From assembly GCA_029257435.1 (NCBI GenBank), contig JARIBI010000043.1:1-59744 (forward strand): a stretch of 59,744 bases of DNA, written 5' to 3'. The DNA is from Sporosarcina sp. GTDB taxonomy: Bacteria > Bacillota > Bacilli > Bacillales_A > Planococcaceae. This document shows positions 17,651-27,017 of the stretch, one piece after another. The first letter of the stretch is position 1. Every line of letters begins with the position of its first letter. The notes beneath the pieces were generated by a model. That model had not been told where the DNA came from. It saw only the letters and a program-made list of their open reading frames with translations, and ran no database searches. Made by a program: the position numbers and the translations under genes.

Positions 17651-18559
17651 TTACTTCCATTCAAATGGTGTTTGTTGGTACACATAGTAGTTCAACCAAT
17701 TTGAAAACAATAGATGTGTATGCGAACGCCATGTATTGGGTGGATTCAACGTCGCGTCATCGTTCGGGAAGTAGTTTTTAGGGACATCTATATCAAGTCC
17801 CTTAGCAGCATCACGATCGTATTCTTCCTGCAGCGTACCCGCATCGTATTCTAAATGCCCCGTAATCATAATGTTTTTAGCATCTTTGGACAGGACAATA
17901 AATGGACCAACTTCGTCTGAATATGCAAGAATAGTTAACTCATCATGAGCTTCGATTTCCTTTTTTAAAACGCCTGTATGTCTCGAATGAGGAGCTGGAA
18001 ACAGATCATTGAAGCCCCTTGCAAGATTGACGGTCGGATCTGTCACGATATGATCAAATATACCAAAACACTTAGCAGGTAACTGTTGTTTATCAATTCC
18101 ATAGTAGTGATAAAGCGCAGCTTGAGCTCCCCAGCAAATGTGCATGGAAGAAGTCACGTGCTCTTTTGCCCAATCTAAAATGTCCTGCATTTCACTCCAA
18201 TAGTCAACCTGCTCAAATTCCATTTGCTCTACTGGCGCACCTGTTACAATCATTCCATCAAATTTTTCGTTCTTTACTTGAGAGAATGTTTTATAAAACG
18301 TATCCAAATGATTTTTGCTCACATTTTTTGATACATACGTTTCAGTATGCAAGAAAGTGATGTCTACTTGGAGTGGCGTGTTGCCTAGCAGACGTAAAAG
18401 CTGCAACTCAGTCTTCTCTTTTTGCGGCATTAAATTTACAACTAGAATACGCAGCGGTCTAATATCTTGTGAGGTAGCTCGTTCTACATCCATCACAAAA
18501 ATCTTTTCTTGCTTCAGTAATTCTCCTGCAGGCAATTGCTTAGGTATTGTAATTGGCAT
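17651..18559 (-). CDS. metAA: Homoserine O-acetyltransferase (MetA-type)
   Basis: Activates homoserine for methionine synthesis. The 302 residues align with MetA and show the catalytic triad Cys142 (MHICWGAQ) and His235/Glu237 (GHLEYD). Residue 111 is Glu (GAPVEQ); in this family Glu111 goes with acetyl-CoA and Gly111 with succinyl-CoA, so acetyl transfer is predicted. AGGAG lies eight bases before ATG 18559; an upstream GTG at 18568 is too close to it. Expression is under the SAM riboswitch directly upstream. Confidence 0.94.
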   Translation of the reverse strand: MPITIPKQLPAGELLKQEKIFVMDVERATSQDIRPLRILVVNLMPQKEKTELQLLRLLGNTPLQVDITFLHTETYVSKNVSKNHLDTFYKTFSQVKNEKFDGMIVTGAPVEQMEFEQVDYWSEMQDILDWAKEHVTSSMHICWGAQAALYHYYGIDKQQLPAKCFGIFDHIVTDPTVNLARGFNDLFPAPHSRHTGVLKKEIEAHDELTILAYSDEVGPFIVLSKDAKNIMITGHLEYDAGTLQEEYDRDAAKGLDIDVPKNYFPNDDATLNPPNTWRSHTHLLFSNWLNYYVYQQTPFEWK

Positions 18560-18583
18560 ATCTTTCACTCCTATTCAGCCCAT

Positions 18584-18622
18584 CAAAAAACTTCCGCTTT
18601 CTGCAAGAGAGAAAGTGGAAGT
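18584..18622 (-). terminator. Riboswitch-controlled terminator before metA
   Basis: On the minus strand ACTTCCACTTT pairs with AAAGCGGAAGT and is followed by TTTTTT. This is the expression-platform hairpin of the SAM riboswitch; it forms when SAM is bound and stops transcription before metA. Confidence 0.88.
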
Positions 18623-18634
18623 CATCAGCCGTTC

Positions 18635-18738
18635 CTCTTATCTCTCAAGACAATGTCTTGTGGAAGTAGCACCTTCCTGATTTCTTCAGGGGTTGCTGAA
18701 ACGTCATCGGGCCATTTCCCTCGGTTTCTCTTGATAAG
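18635..18738 (-). ncRNA. SAM-I (S-box) riboswitch aptamer
   Basis: Read on the minus strand the leader has the S-box hallmarks in order: CTTATCAAGAGAAACCGAGG, GGCCCGATGACGTTTCAGCAACC split by its loops, GAAGGTGCTACTTCC and the closing AGATAAGAG, which pairs with the start. S-box RNAs bind SAM and turn off methionine genes by transcription termination. It precedes metA, as expected. Confidence 0.95.
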
Positions 18739-18756
18739 CATATTCAATTATTGAAC

Positions 18757-18784
18757 AGTATACCATTTCTAATTTGTTTGTATA
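18757..18784 (-). promoter_or_regulatory. Promoter of the metA leader
   Basis: Minus-strand TATACA (18779-18784), 16 bases and TATACT (18757-18762), about 19 bases upstream of the first riboswitch helix. Placement supports it more than the -35 quality does. Confidence 0.55.
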
Positions 18785-18830
18785 GTCTAACTTTAAATAG
18801 AACCATATTTATGAATAGAGAAAAAAAGAA

Positions 18831-19691
18831 TCACTCGTCATATCGGGCTCTGGAAAAACCTCTCCCTAAAATTTCGGAAGCGTTCAGGAAGATTACGAAA
18901 GATGTCGGCTCTTGTTCCTGCACAATCTTTTTAAAGTAAATGGCTTCGGATTGTTCCACGACGCAAAGGATCATGGTTTTCTCCTGATTCGAGTAACCTC
19001 CTAAAGACTTCACTTTTGTTAACCCTCGATTGAGCTCCCCACTAATGAGTGCTTGAACTTTTTCTTCTTGTTCTGTAATGATCAGGATCAGCTTAGTAGG
19101 CGAAGTTTGAAGTTGTACAAAGTCGATCACCTTGCTTGTCACATAAATTGCCATCATGGCATATAGAGCGAGTTCCAAGTCAAAGACGAACGCAGATATG
19201 ATAACGACAGCCCCGTCTACAATGAGCTGAGCGAATCCACTAGAGAAGTTCGTATATTTTTTTAGAATTTGTGCTATTAACGCAGTCCCGCCAGTGGAAC
19301 CGTTCCCTCGATAGACAATCCCCAAACCGATACCGAGCATAATCCCGCCATAAATAGAACTGAGTAATGGATTATGAATCGGAACATTAATGTCTGTTGT
19401 CAAGAAGATGAAAAACGGAACAAAAAATGTACCGACAATCGTACGCCAGCTAAAGTCTTTCCCTACCAGGACCAGACCTAAAATGAGAAGCGGTAAGTTA
19501 ATGATCCACTGCACATAAGCAGGATTAAATCCATATAGTTCATAAACAATTGTGCTTATCCCTGAAACACCGCCTGCAGCTATACGGGAAGGTAAGAGAA
19601 AAATAGTAAATGCCAGTCCGACAAACGCCGAACCTACAATAATTTGAAGATAGTCAAATAGCGCTGATTTCTTAAATTGAGTGAATGTCAT
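18831..19691 (-). CDS. YitT-family membrane protein
   Basis: A 286-residue protein with about five or six N-terminal membrane helices (first 190 residues) and a C-terminal cytoplasmic DUF2179 domain (about 200-280; KVKSLGGYSNQEKTMILCVV). The motif GGVSGISTIVYELYG near residue 36 and GNGSTGGTALIAQIL near 128 are typical. Function in Bacillales is not established. GGAGGG lies five bases before the ATG. A second, related gene is at 31215-32078 on the other strand. Confidence 0.9.
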   Translation of the reverse strand: MTFTQFKKSALFDYLQIIVGSAFVGLAFTIFLLPSRIAAGGVSGISTIVYELYGFNPAYVQWIINLPLLILGLVLVGKDFSWRTIVGTFFVPFFIFLTTDINVPIHNPLLSSIYGGIMLGIGLGIVYRGNGSTGGTALIAQILKKYTNFSSGFAQLIVDGAVVIISAFVFDLELALYAMMAIYVTSKVIDFVQLQTSPTKLILIITEQEEKVQALISGELNRGLTKVKSLGGYSNQEKTMILCVVEQSEAIYFKKIVQEQEPTSFVIFLNASEILGRGFSRARYDE

Positions 19692-19839
19692 CGTGTCCCT
19701 CCGTTCATGTCAACTGTACTATTCTATCAAATAACCTGTACATTGTGACCGTTGACAATGAAAAGAAGGAGAAGTTCTTTCATTCGAATTATTCTAAATT
19801 AATTCACTTTCGACAAATAATCAACCATTATTTTGCATT

Positions 19840-19867
19840 TTGCAACATGCAATTGTATGATTATAGA
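19840..19867 (+). promoter_or_regulatory. Promoter of the AbrB-like gene
   Basis: TTGCAA (19840-19845), a 16-base spacer and TATAGA (19862-19867). The -35 lies in a small palindrome, TTGCAACATGCAA, which could be an autoregulatory site. Confidence 0.5.
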
Positions 19868-19899
19868 AGAATTCAGGTACCATTGAAGGAGGTCCTCTT

Positions 19900-20175
19900 A
19901 TGAGGAGTTTAGGCGTAGTAAGAAAAGTTGATCATCTAGGGAGAATAGTTATCCCAATTGAATTGCGTGAGACAATGAAACTTCCCGAAGGACAACCACT
20001 TGAATTTTTCACGGAAGAGGAGAATATCATTCTCAGAAGCTATAAAATTCGTGAAGCATGTGTGATTACCGGGGAAATTTCTTCCGATAATTTCGAACTG
20101 TCAAATGGCATGTTCGTTAGCCCAGCAGGTGCTGAAATTATTCTCAAAGAGGTAAAACAAGCTTTTAATGTGTGA
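19900..20175 (+). CDS. AbrB/SpoVT-type transition-state regulator
   Basis: A 91-residue DNA-binding protein. The N-terminal 50 residues are a swapped-hairpin AbrB domain (VRKVDHLGRIVIPIELR, then EGQPLEFFTEEENIILRSY), as in AbrB, Abh and SpoVT. The C-terminal 40 residues are probably a dimer or multimer domain. It contains CVITGE, similar to the SpoVT/AbrB linker region. GGAGG precedes the ATG. Probably a global regulator of growth-phase genes; targets are unknown. It is monocistronic, followed by a long stem-loop. Confidence 0.9.
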   Translation: MRSLGVVRKVDHLGRIVIPIELRETMKLPEGQPLEFFTEEENIILRSYKIREACVITGEISSDNFELSNGMFVSPAGAEIILKEVKQAFNV

Positions 20176-20177
20176 GT

Positions 20178-20227
20178 GAAATGACTGCTGTCAGGAAGTC
20201 ATTGTTCTTACTCGACAGCAGTCGTTT
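20178..20227 (+). terminator. Stem-loop after the AbrB-like gene
   Basis: GAAATGACTGCTGTC pairs with GACAGCAGTCGTTTC (one G-T wobble) around a 20-base loop. There is no clear T run, so termination would be weak; it may act in both directions. Confidence 0.5.
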
Positions 20228-20238
20228 CATTAATGATC

Positions 20239-20556
20239 TTACGCTTCAGGATGGTCAAGAAAGGCTGTAATTTCTTCGCGTGTTTTTCTGTCCTTACTAA
20301 CAAAGCGACCCTTTTCTTCGCCGTGGCTGTAAACTAGAAAGCTTGGAATCCCAAAAATATCATGTTCTGCGCAAATATCGATAAACTGATCGCGATCTAC
20401 ATAAACGAATTCATATTCGGGATAATCTGCCTCGATGCCTGGAAGTAATGGATCGATAACGCGGCAATCCGGACACCAATCTGCTGAAAACAAAAACACT
20501 GTACGTTCCCCTTGTTTAAGTACCTCGAATTGTTCTGCTGACTGTAGTTTTTCCAT
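20239..20556 (-). CDS. Thioredoxin-like protein (YtpP type)
   Basis: A 105-residue thioredoxin fold with active site W27-C28-P29-D30-C31 and the cis-proline loop FGIPSFLVY. The CPDC motif differs from the CGPC of TrxA, so its redox partner is probably different. It is cytoplasmic with no signal peptide. A purine-rich SD precedes the ATG. It is not obviously in an operon; the convergent AbrB-like gene lies downstream. Confidence 0.88.
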   Translation of the reverse strand: MEKLQSAEQFEVLKQGERTVFLFSADWCPDCRVIDPLLPGIEADYPEYEFVYVDRDQFIDICAEHDIFGIPSFLVYSHGEEKGRFVSKDRKTREEITAFLDHPEA

Positions 20557-20644
20557 TCGACATTCCCCCTTAATGCACTTAGTATACCATTCCCCAAGTT
20601 GTGCCGAGTGAATTTAGCTCAATCCGTTCTTCCCGTATCTATGT

Positions 20645-20681
20645 AAAAAAGCAGAGAAGAGCCCACTATCTGCTCTTCTCC
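20645..20681 (-). terminator. Terminator of the DUF3231 gene
   Basis: Minus-strand stem GAGAAGAGC with GCTCTTCTC followed by a run of six T. Confidence 0.85.
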
Positions 20682-20700
20682 ACTTCCTTTTGATTAGCCT

Positions 20701-21216
20701 TCACTCTTTCGTCTGTTGCCCATTCAAATGCATAGGAGGAGGGATGATCCATCCTTTTTCTTTGTTCAGCTTCAAGAGTTTTGCTCCAAACATGACCTTG
20801 TCTGCATGGAACTTAGCAAACATCGTCGCAATGTCTTCACGCAAACATTGCCCCATAACTTGGCTGCAAGAAACTAATGCCTGCCCTACGTTGATAGAGA
20901 CAGCTCCGCTGATTTCAGGATCCATGAAACGCGCACCCGGCGGGATATCATCTGCAGAGCAAGTTGGACGGTCTGGAAGCGTTGGAGGAGGCATAATTCC
21001 ATTTTCCTTTAGAACTTCTTCGATCTGTTTGTCATGATCTCTCATCATGTCGACAGCTTCTTGCAAAAGTTTTTTAAGCCCCGCGTCTCCAGCGTGGTTG
21101 ATAAAAGTCTGATATCCACTGATCAGTCCTTTGTTCGCACCAACATATGCCCAGCATCCAATAACTTCTCCATAATGCATCGGCTGATCTTTCGGATTAC
21201 CGCTAAGAATTCCCAA
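20701..21216 (-). CDS. DUF3231 family protein
   Basis: A 171-residue helical protein. It begins with a pattern seen in ferritin-like or spore coat-like helical bundles (HYGEVIGCWAYVGANKGLI) and contains DHDKQIEEVLKENGI, PPPTLPDRP and IPPGARFMDPEIS. Several conserved His, Asp and Glu residues suggest possible metal binding, but no role is established. These proteins are common in spore-forming Bacillales, often in several copies. It may be stress or sporulation related, in keeping with the catalase gene upstream, but the link is only positional. Confidence 0.75.
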   Translation of the reverse strand: MGILSGNPKDQPMHYGEVIGCWAYVGANKGLISGYQTFINHAGDAGLKKLLQEAVDMMRDHDKQIEEVLKENGIMPPPTLPDRPTCSADDIPPGARFMDPEISGAVSINVGQALVSCSQVMGQCLREDIATMFAKFHADKVMFGAKLLKLNKEKGWIIPPPMHLNGQQTKE

Positions 21217-21303
21217 TTTCTTCTCCTCGTTTCTTTAAATGTCTTTGTTCATTCTTAGGATGAGGAGAATCTGAAAAATTATTCCTATTATTCGTCATTT
21301 GGA

Positions 21304-23373
21304 TTATTTATAAATACTTCTATGCCAGAAACGCTGTTTTGCCAGCGCATTTAAATAGGATTGATTAAAATCGGATTGTTTTTTCTCAACAATGATTCCC
21401 GGTCCTTCTTGAACAGATGTCATCGGTATATATCTTGAGCCGTCATTGGTGAAGGCAATTGGTTTAAAGTGCTGCCAAGCTTCTTCAATATAATTCCGCA
21501 TATAACTGTTAAATTCTGCAGCGTTGCCTGACGTCCCCCCGCCTACAAATAAGCTGTCATAAAGGACCGATGATGCCGTTATAAACGTCTGGTTGGATAC
21601 AGCTGTTTTACCTCCCGTACCTTTAACCGTCCCAATCCGTTCACTGATAATATCTACCGTGACCCCGGCGTTTCGAAGGGATCTAACAGCATTTCCAATG
21701 ACCGTACTGTCAAATCCATCCCCGATCAAAACCGCCACCTTCAAGGTTTCTGGAACGAATATCGTATTCTTCATGCTCAGTGCTGGTGAAGTTGCTTCAG
21801 TGGTTGCCGGGCTGCACTCAGGACGCGTTACTCCTACCGCTGTTGCGATTGCTGCGGAGAGTCCGCTATCAACGTTACAGAACATATCCACAACTTGCTG
21901 GCGTACGGATTGACTTTGCACTTTGCCAACTTCAAAACTGAATGCATCAATAATGTGCTGTTTTTCATAAGGTGCCATGCTATTCCAGAAAAGTCGCGCT
22001 TGAGAGAAATGGTCATCAAACGATGGACTCCCAGCCCGTATGACATGCCCTTCTACTTTTTCTTGATAATGTCCGTACCCACCTTTATCGACAGGTGTTG
22101 TGGAAGGAGTATTATCCGCGAGTGAATTCTTGTGATAACTGACTTGACCGACGTCAATGCGCTGTCTGCTGAATCCATCCCTCTGGTTATTATGAAATGG
22201 ACATACTGGACGATTAATCGGAATTTCAGCAAAGTTGGGTCCGCCTAAACGGAGCAATTGTGTATCCAGGTAGGAAAACAATCTCCCTTGCAATAATGGA
22301 TCATTCGTAAAATCGATCCCCGGAACCACATTACCTGGATGAAACGCTACTTGCTCAGTCTCCGCGAAAACGTTATCAACATTTCGATTTAGCGTCATTG
22401 TTCCTATAAGTTCAACAGGGACAATTTCTTCTGGCCATAACTTTGTAGCGTCTAGAATATCAAAATCAAACATGAATTGTTCATCTTCAGGAATAAGCTG
22501 TACACCTAAATCGTATTCTGGAAAGCTTCCAGCATTGATATTCTCCCATAAGTCACGGCGTTGGAAGTCGGGGTCTTTTCCGCTAATTTGCTGGGCTTCA
22601 TCCCACACTAACGAGTGCATGCCAAGTTTAGGTTTCCAATGAAACTTCACAAAATGTGCAATTCCCTCTGAGTTGACCAAGCGGAATGTGTGTACCCCAA
22701 ACCCTTCCATCTTTCTAAAATTGGTTGGTATCCCCCGATCTGACATCAGCCACATGATCATATGCGCCGATTCTTGATTATTTGCGACAAAGTCCCAGAA
22801 GGTATCATGTGCAGTTGAAGCTTGTGGAATTTCGTTATGAGGTTCCGGTTTTGTAGCGTGAATTAGGTCGGGGAATTTAATTGCATCTTGGATAAAGAAC
22901 ACAGGCATATTATTCCCGACTAAGTCATAATTCCCTTCTTCTGTATAGAACTTCACTGCAAACCCTCGTACATCCCGCGCCGTATCGGAAGAACCTTTGC
23001 TTCCTGCGACATTCGAAAATCTTGTAAATAACGGAGTCTTCGTGCCCGCTCCTTGTAAAAACTTTGCGGATGTATATTTTTTCATGCATTTGTGTAAAAC
23101 GAATTCTCCATGGGCTGCATATCCCCTTGCATGAACCACCCGCTCTGGAATTCTCTCATGGTCAAAATGTGTGATTTTTTCCCTTAGATGAAAATCTTCC
23201 AGCAAAGTTGGTCCCCGTACTCCTGCTTTCAGAGACTGTTCGTCTCCAGATAATTTCACACTTTGATTGGTCGTCATTTGTGTACCTAAATTATTCACAC
23301 GGTAATTGTCTAATTGACGTTGCTTTGCATCATGGTTCTTCCGATTAGGTTGTTCACTATTTGTATATTTCAC
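21304..23373 (-). CDS. katE: Large-subunit catalase (KatE/HPII type)
   Basis: Decomposes hydrogen peroxide. The product is 689 residues from GTG 23373, chosen because GAAAGGGG lies five bases upstream; the frame is open five codons further. The catalytic His81 (RVVHARGYAAHGEF) and Asn154 (VGNNMPVFF) are present, and the haem-ligand tyrosine is in RLFSYLDTQLLRLG. Beyond about residue 530 a flavodoxin/class I amidotransferase-like domain (KVAVLIGDGFDSTVIGNAV) marks the large clade-2 form, similar to E. coli HPII and Bacillus KatE/KatX. Likely induced in stationary phase or stress, though no sigma-B promoter could be assigned. Confidence 0.94.
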   Translation of the reverse strand: MKYTNSEQPNRKNHDAKQRQLDNYRVNNLGTQMTTNQSVKLSGDEQSLKAGVRGPTLLEDFHLREKITHFDHERIPERVVHARGYAAHGEFVLHKCMKKYTSAKFLQGAGTKTPLFTRFSNVAGSKGSSDTARDVRGFAVKFYTEEGNYDLVGNNMPVFFIQDAIKFPDLIHATKPEPHNEIPQASTAHDTFWDFVANNQESAHMIMWLMSDRGIPTNFRKMEGFGVHTFRLVNSEGIAHFVKFHWKPKLGMHSLVWDEAQQISGKDPDFQRRDLWENINAGSFPEYDLGVQLIPEDEQFMFDFDILDATKLWPEEIVPVELIGTMTLNRNVDNVFAETEQVAFHPGNVVPGIDFTNDPLLQGRLFSYLDTQLLRLGGPNFAEIPINRPVCPFHNNQRDGFSRQRIDVGQVSYHKNSLADNTPSTTPVDKGGYGHYQEKVEGHVIRAGSPSFDDHFSQARLFWNSMAPYEKQHIIDAFSFEVGKVQSQSVRQQVVDMFCNVDSGLSAAIATAVGVTRPECSPATTEATSPALSMKNTIFVPETLKVAVLIGDGFDSTVIGNAVRSLRNAGVTVDIISERIGTVKGTGGKTAVSNQTFITASSVLYDSLFVGGGTSGNAAEFNSYMRNYIEEAWQHFKPIAFTNDGSRYIPMTSVQEGPGIIVEKKQSDFNQSYLNALAKQRFWHRSIYK

Positions 23374-23498
23374 GCAATCCCCTTTCACCCTTTGGTGTTA
23401 CACTCCTTGATAGAATATGCAACAACATTCAGGCGGGTTACCCAACACATAACCGAAGGCGTTCTTGCTATACTAATGTCACAAAGGAGAGTTTTGCT

Positions 23499-24062
23499 AT
23501 GACACATTATTTTGCAGCCATCCCTGTCCCATTTAAATTAGTCAATGAAAAACTTACATCCTGTAGCCTGCATTATGATCTTCCCACTCATTATAAGGTG
23601 ATCCCTCACCCTGATGATCTGCACGTAACAGTGCTCTTTTTCGGCGGACTTACTCGTTCCCAGCTTGAACTTGTAACACAAGAGATGCTGAAATTAGCCG
23701 AACGTACGCCTGCATTCACGATAGCGATAAATGGCATTTCATTTTTCGGAAATCCAATGGGCCCGCGAGTCGTGTATCTTGCTGTTTCGAATGCTCCTCC
23801 ATTAACCGGAGTTTATCGTGAACTTTCTAAACGTCTGGAAACAGTTTTACAAAAACCGGCGGCATTAGACTACACACCACATATTACAATCGCTAAAAAG
23901 AAAAAGGATACGAACGCAGTTCCAATTATTCAAGAACAGTTTGAACCTTTGTCTTTGGACGTCTCTGGAATAATTCTTTATTCCATTGACCCTGCGGCAT
24001 CTCCTAAGTATTCCCCTGAATTCATATTTCCATTTATCAATTCTTCTCGTATTGATGGCTAG
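23499..24062 (+). CDS. thpR: RNA 2',3'-cyclic phosphodiesterase (2H / LigT family)
   Basis: A 187-residue 2H-phosphoesterase that opens 2',3'-cyclic phosphate ends of RNA; it is also known as 2'-5' RNA ligase. The two HxTx motifs are visible: LHVTVLFFG (His42, Thr44) and TPHITIAKK near residue 130. The open frame reaches further upstream, but AAAGGAGA stands nine bases before ATG 23499 and the N-terminus MTHYFAAIPV is canonical. It is divergent from the catalase gene. Confidence 0.9.
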   Translation: MTHYFAAIPVPFKLVNEKLTSCSLHYDLPTHYKVIPHPDDLHVTVLFFGGLTRSQLELVTQEMLKLAERTPAFTIAINGISFFGNPMGPRVVYLAVSNAPPLTGVYRELSKRLETVLQKPAALDYTPHITIAKKKKDTNAVPIIQEQFEPLSLDVSGIILYSIDPAASPKYSPEFIFPFINSSRIDG

Positions 24063-24110
24063 GTTCTGCACATACTGAAACGGATGAAAACATACGAGAG
24101 GAGCATGAAT

Positions 24111-24278
24111 ATGGGCCGTGATGAACATTCAAAAGGTGGAAAGAATGCTGCTTCACTTCCGCAAACACCTAAAAATCAAAAACTATCCGCTTCAGACATG
24201 AGAGCAGAAATCGCACGCGAACTGGATAACATTGAGTCACTTGTGAAGCAGCGGGAATCAACGAAAAAACGCAAGTAA
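24111..24278 (+). CDS. Small hydrophilic YfhD-like protein
   Basis: Fifty-five residues, rich in Lys, Glu, Ser and Gln: MGRDEHSKGGKN, then SLPQTPKNQK and an acidic/basic tail. The SLPQTPKNQ element resembles the YfhD family of small Bacillus proteins of unknown function. GAGGAG lies seven bases before ATG 24111; two earlier in-frame ATGs are less well placed. It lies 48 bases after thpR on the same strand. Confidence 0.65.
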   Translation: MGRDEHSKGGKNAASLPQTPKNQKLSASDMRAEIARELDNIESLVKQRESTKKRK

Positions 24279-24306
24279 AAAACGGCCTCTTTTTTTATTG
24301 GAGGCC
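24276..24306 (-). terminator. Small minus-strand terminator-like hairpin
   Basis: GGCCTC and GAGGCC pair around an 11-base loop; on the minus strand the stem is followed by six T. It is a second, back-up terminator for minus-strand transcription from the chemoreceptor gene. Confidence 0.55.
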
Positions 24307-24354
24307 ACTGAAAAGTCCGTTAAAGTTAGTTATGTGTAAGAGAATGTTGAGTTG

Positions 24355-24396
24355 TGCTCCAGGCGGACGCTTTCTGCTCCAATCAACGAGAAATCG
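24355..24396. repeat. Remnant of an interspersed repeat (copy A)
   Basis: Contains CTCCAGGCGGACGCTTTC directly joined to TGCTCCAATCAACGAG. The left part recurs, with changes, at 47752-47766 (TTCCAGGTGGACGC) and the right part near 47855-47871 (CTTTCGCTTCAATTAA). It appears to be an internally deleted copy of a Bacillales intergenic repeat. No gene lies between 24279 and 24539 otherwise. Confidence 0.5.
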
Positions 24397-24434
24397 TCAA
24401 GGAATCTAAAAAGGATATTCAATCACTAAATTTT

Positions 24435-24474
24435 AAAGAGTCCATCACTTGAGTTTCAAGTGATGGACTCTTTT
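24435..24474. terminator. Strong terminator of the chemoreceptor gene
   Basis: A perfect 18-bp stem, AAAGAGTCCATCACTTGA with its complement, a 3-base loop and T runs on both strands. Confidence 0.88.
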
Positions 24475-24539
24475 CGTTTGTTGTATAAATACGTGTAATC
24501 ATTTCAGGCGGTATCCCATTGATTTTTAATCCGTTTTTG

Positions 24540-26237
24540 TTATACCTGGAATTGATTCATATTTTGCTGTAACTTCTCTGCCAGTTCTGCCAGAAGTTGA
24601 GCACTTGTTGAAATCTCTTCGTTGACAGCTAATTGTTCATCTGAAGAGACACGTGCGGATTCTGCTTCGTCTGCAGCTTGTTGTGCTAACGATTCAATTG
24701 AAGCAGCATGGTCAACCACATTTTGAATCATGGTTTTCATAATTTCAATTGAACTTGAAACTTTACTCACTCGCTCATCCACATCAGATGCAGCCAATTC
24801 GATTTCCTCAAACACTTTGCTTGTCCGAGTCGTTACGACCAGGCCTTCTTGCATCTGATTGGCACTCACTTCCGTTTGTTCAACAGCGTGTCCTACATTT
24901 TCAATCATTACCGCAATCAGCTGATCGATTTCAGCAGAAGAACGTTTAGACTGCTCTGCCAAGTTCCGGACTTCTTCAGCTACAACCGCAAAGCCTTTTC
25001 CGTGCTCACCAGCGCGTGCTGCTTCAATGGCTGCGTTAAGCGCCAGAAGATTGGTTTGATCCGCCAATCCTGTAATCATGGAGGTTACGCCGCGGATATT
25101 TTCCGAGTGCTCTGCCATTTCCGTAATGGTTTGCGCTGAGTTCTTCATTAAAGAACTGATCGACGACATTTTGTCAGAAAACGTCGTCAATGAAGCGGAT
25201 CCTTCTTGAACTAATTTTGTTACTTGTTCTGACGACCGCAGCATTTCTTCGTTATCAGAAGAAATGGTATCTACCGTATTTAAAACCTCACTAATTGCTT
25301 CATTCGATTCAGATACGAGTGATTGCTGGTCGGTACTCGCCTGCAAGCTTTGCTTAGACATACTAGCTACCGTCTCCGAAGCAGCCAAACTTTCTTCTGC
25401 TCCAGCAGAAAGCTGTTCCGCTTGAGACGCAAGCTGATGCGCTGAATCTCGTACATGTGTAATAACGGATCTCAAATTATTCGACATTCCATTAAATGCG
25501 GCAGCCATATCGCCAATTTCATCTTTGTTTTTAACCATCACTGGCTGCGCAGCTAAGTCGCCAGATGCAATTTGTTGAAATGCTTCTGTCATTTTACCGA
25601 CAGGACGTGCAATCATCCTGCTTATTAAACGAGCAATAACAATTCCTGCAATTACTGCCAAAACCGCCATCCCAATGATTAAAAGCTTAACAGTTTGGAT
25701 GGACTTTTCCAGTTCTTTTTCTGCCTTGCTGCGTGCTTTTTCCTGTGCAGTGATCATTTCGGATATTTGACCCCTCATCACATCTTGATAGAGTGACGCT
25801 TGTGAAGAAACTTCTATACCGCGCTCTTTTGACTCAATTTGATAGCTCTTGATTGCTTTGTCTGTCAGCTCATCGTAACTTGTGGAAGAGCTGAGAATTT
25901 CGGCAAGCTTTTCTTTGTTTTTCTTAGTATGTAGCATCTGCTCTAGTGTTTCCGACTTCTCTTTAAATTCTTTAATAAGTGTTTCCCGGCTTTCCAAATA
26001 GGAAATTTGGTCAAAAATCATATAACCGCGAATTTCATTTGATTTTTGTGATTGCAGGGCATTCAATTGTTCCAAGATCATCACTTTCTGGATACGATCA
26101 TTGATGAGGTCTTTGTACTCACGATCTAGAGTAGTTAACGCCCAAAAGCTTGCTGATCCCATTAGAGCCATAATGATTAATACAGCTAAAAAGCCAAACC
26201 AAAGCCTTCTCCCAACAGTCATTCTCACAATATGCAC
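24540..26237 (-). CDS. Methyl-accepting chemotaxis protein
   Basis: A 565-residue membrane receptor. One membrane helix (about 11-32), an extracellular four-helix-bundle ligand domain (33-185), a second helix (about 187-208), a HAMP domain (208-262, [19 protein letters not shown]) and a cytoplasmic signalling coiled coil. The highly conserved hairpin tip reads [30 protein letters not shown] in segments around residue 400-430. The exact start is uncertain: ATG 26237 has AGGTGG four bases upstream, and a GTG three codons later is better spaced. Ligand unknown. It is a single gene, not part of a che cluster. Confidence 0.93.
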   Translation of the reverse strand: MHIVRMTVGRRLWFGFLAVLIIMALMGSASFWALTTLDREYKDLINDRIQKVMILEQLNALQSQKSNEIRGYMIFDQISYLESRETLIKEFKEKSETLEQMLHTKKNKEKLAEILSSSTSYDELTDKAIKSYQIESKERGIEVSSQASLYQDVMRGQISEMITAQEKARSKAEKELEKSIQTVKLLIIGMAVLAVIAGIVIARLISRMIARPVGKMTEAFQQIASGDLAAQPVMVKNKDEIGDMAAAFNGMSNNLRSVITHVRDSAHQLASQAEQLSAGAEESLAASETVASMSKQSLQASTDQQSLVSESNEAISEVLNTVDTISSDNEEMLRSSEQVTKLVQEGSASLTTFSDKMSSISSLMKNSAQTITEMAEHSENIRGVTSMITGLADQTNLLALNAAIEAARAGEHGKGFAVVAEEVRNLAEQSKRSSAEIDQLIAVMIENVGHAVEQTEVSANQMQEGLVVTTRTSKVFEEIELAASDVDERVSKVSSSIEIMKTMIQNVVDHAASIESLAQQAADEAESARVSSDEQLAVNEEISTSAQLLAELAEKLQQNMNQFQV

Positions 26238-26330
26238 CCACCTAACTATAGTCGAATAGCTTTAGTATATCCTACTTACAGATAGGCGTATAGGTCTATT
26301 TTTTCAAAAAATATTGTTATTCAACAGTCC

Positions 26331-27017
26331 TCATTTTTTCATTTTTCTATAAATTACTGCATATCTTTCATCACATGCTTGAATAGCAGTGCCAATCCAT
26401 CCTGCTTTTAAAAGTTTCTGTTGCTCCGTGGTTTCCGCCATCTCAACTTCAATCGAGTCATCGTCCGTTACAGACACTTCAGTTACTAAATTCTTCATCA
26501 TGATATAGCGGGTGAGCGTTTCGTATTTCACACTAAGTGCAGCGATATGCATTCCTAACTCAAATTTGTCTTTAATGCTCGCAATATTGAATGGTGCAAC
26601 TGTCGTGCATATATAGTTATAGTGATCTGTATCGACTTCATCCATCATGATTCTGCCGAGCTGTCGCTGCAAGCCATTCCCTTGAAATTCCGGATCGACA
26701 TTGGTGATTTCTGAATACAGTACTGAACTCCATTGTTCTTTTGGAATACCTGCATCCTCTCCAAGATGCTCAGGGTCTTCACCAGGATCGAGTAATGCAC
26801 GGAAAGCAATCAGATTCCCCTCCGAACGTACCCCGGCAAGCAATCCATTGCCATCTAGGATACTGATGAATTCTTCATCTGTTAACGGCTGTAAAAAGGC
26901 CTTTTCAGATAAATGCTCGATGACTTTCGTTTGCAGTCTCTTAATTTCAGGCAGATCCTGTTTCGTTAATTTCAGGACAGGAAGCGAGATGCCATTCTTT
27001 AACGTCACGTGCTTCAT
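26331..27017 (-). CDS. GNAT-family N-acyltransferase coupled to the epimerase
   Basis: A 228-residue protein with a GNAT acyl-CoA domain over roughly residues 15-190. The acyl-CoA loop is QGNGLQRQLG, and NVDPEFQG precedes it. Its start overlaps the stop of the epimerase gene by four bases (ATGA), so the two proteins are made together. In Geobacillus an N-succinylamino acid racemase of the enolase superfamily is paired with a GNAT succinyltransferase that prepares its substrate. By analogy this enzyme may acylate an amino acid for the epimerase, or act on its product. Acyl donor and substrate are not predictable. Confidence 0.85.
   Translation of the reverse strand: MKHVTLKNGISLPVLKLTKQDLPEIKRLQTKVIEHLSEKAFLQPLTDEEFISILDGNGLLAGVRSEGNLIAFRALLDPGEDPEHLGEDAGIPKEQWSSVLYSEITNVDPEFQGNGLQRQLGRIMMDEVDTDHYNYICTTVAPFNIASIKDKFELGMHIAALSVKYETLTRYIMMKNLVTEVSVTDDDSIEVEMAETTEQQKLLKAGWIGTAIQACDERYAVIYRKMKK

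Noticed and set aside
23865..24128. Minus-strand open frame opposite thpR
   Set aside because: No ribosome binding site and it overlaps a well-supported gene.
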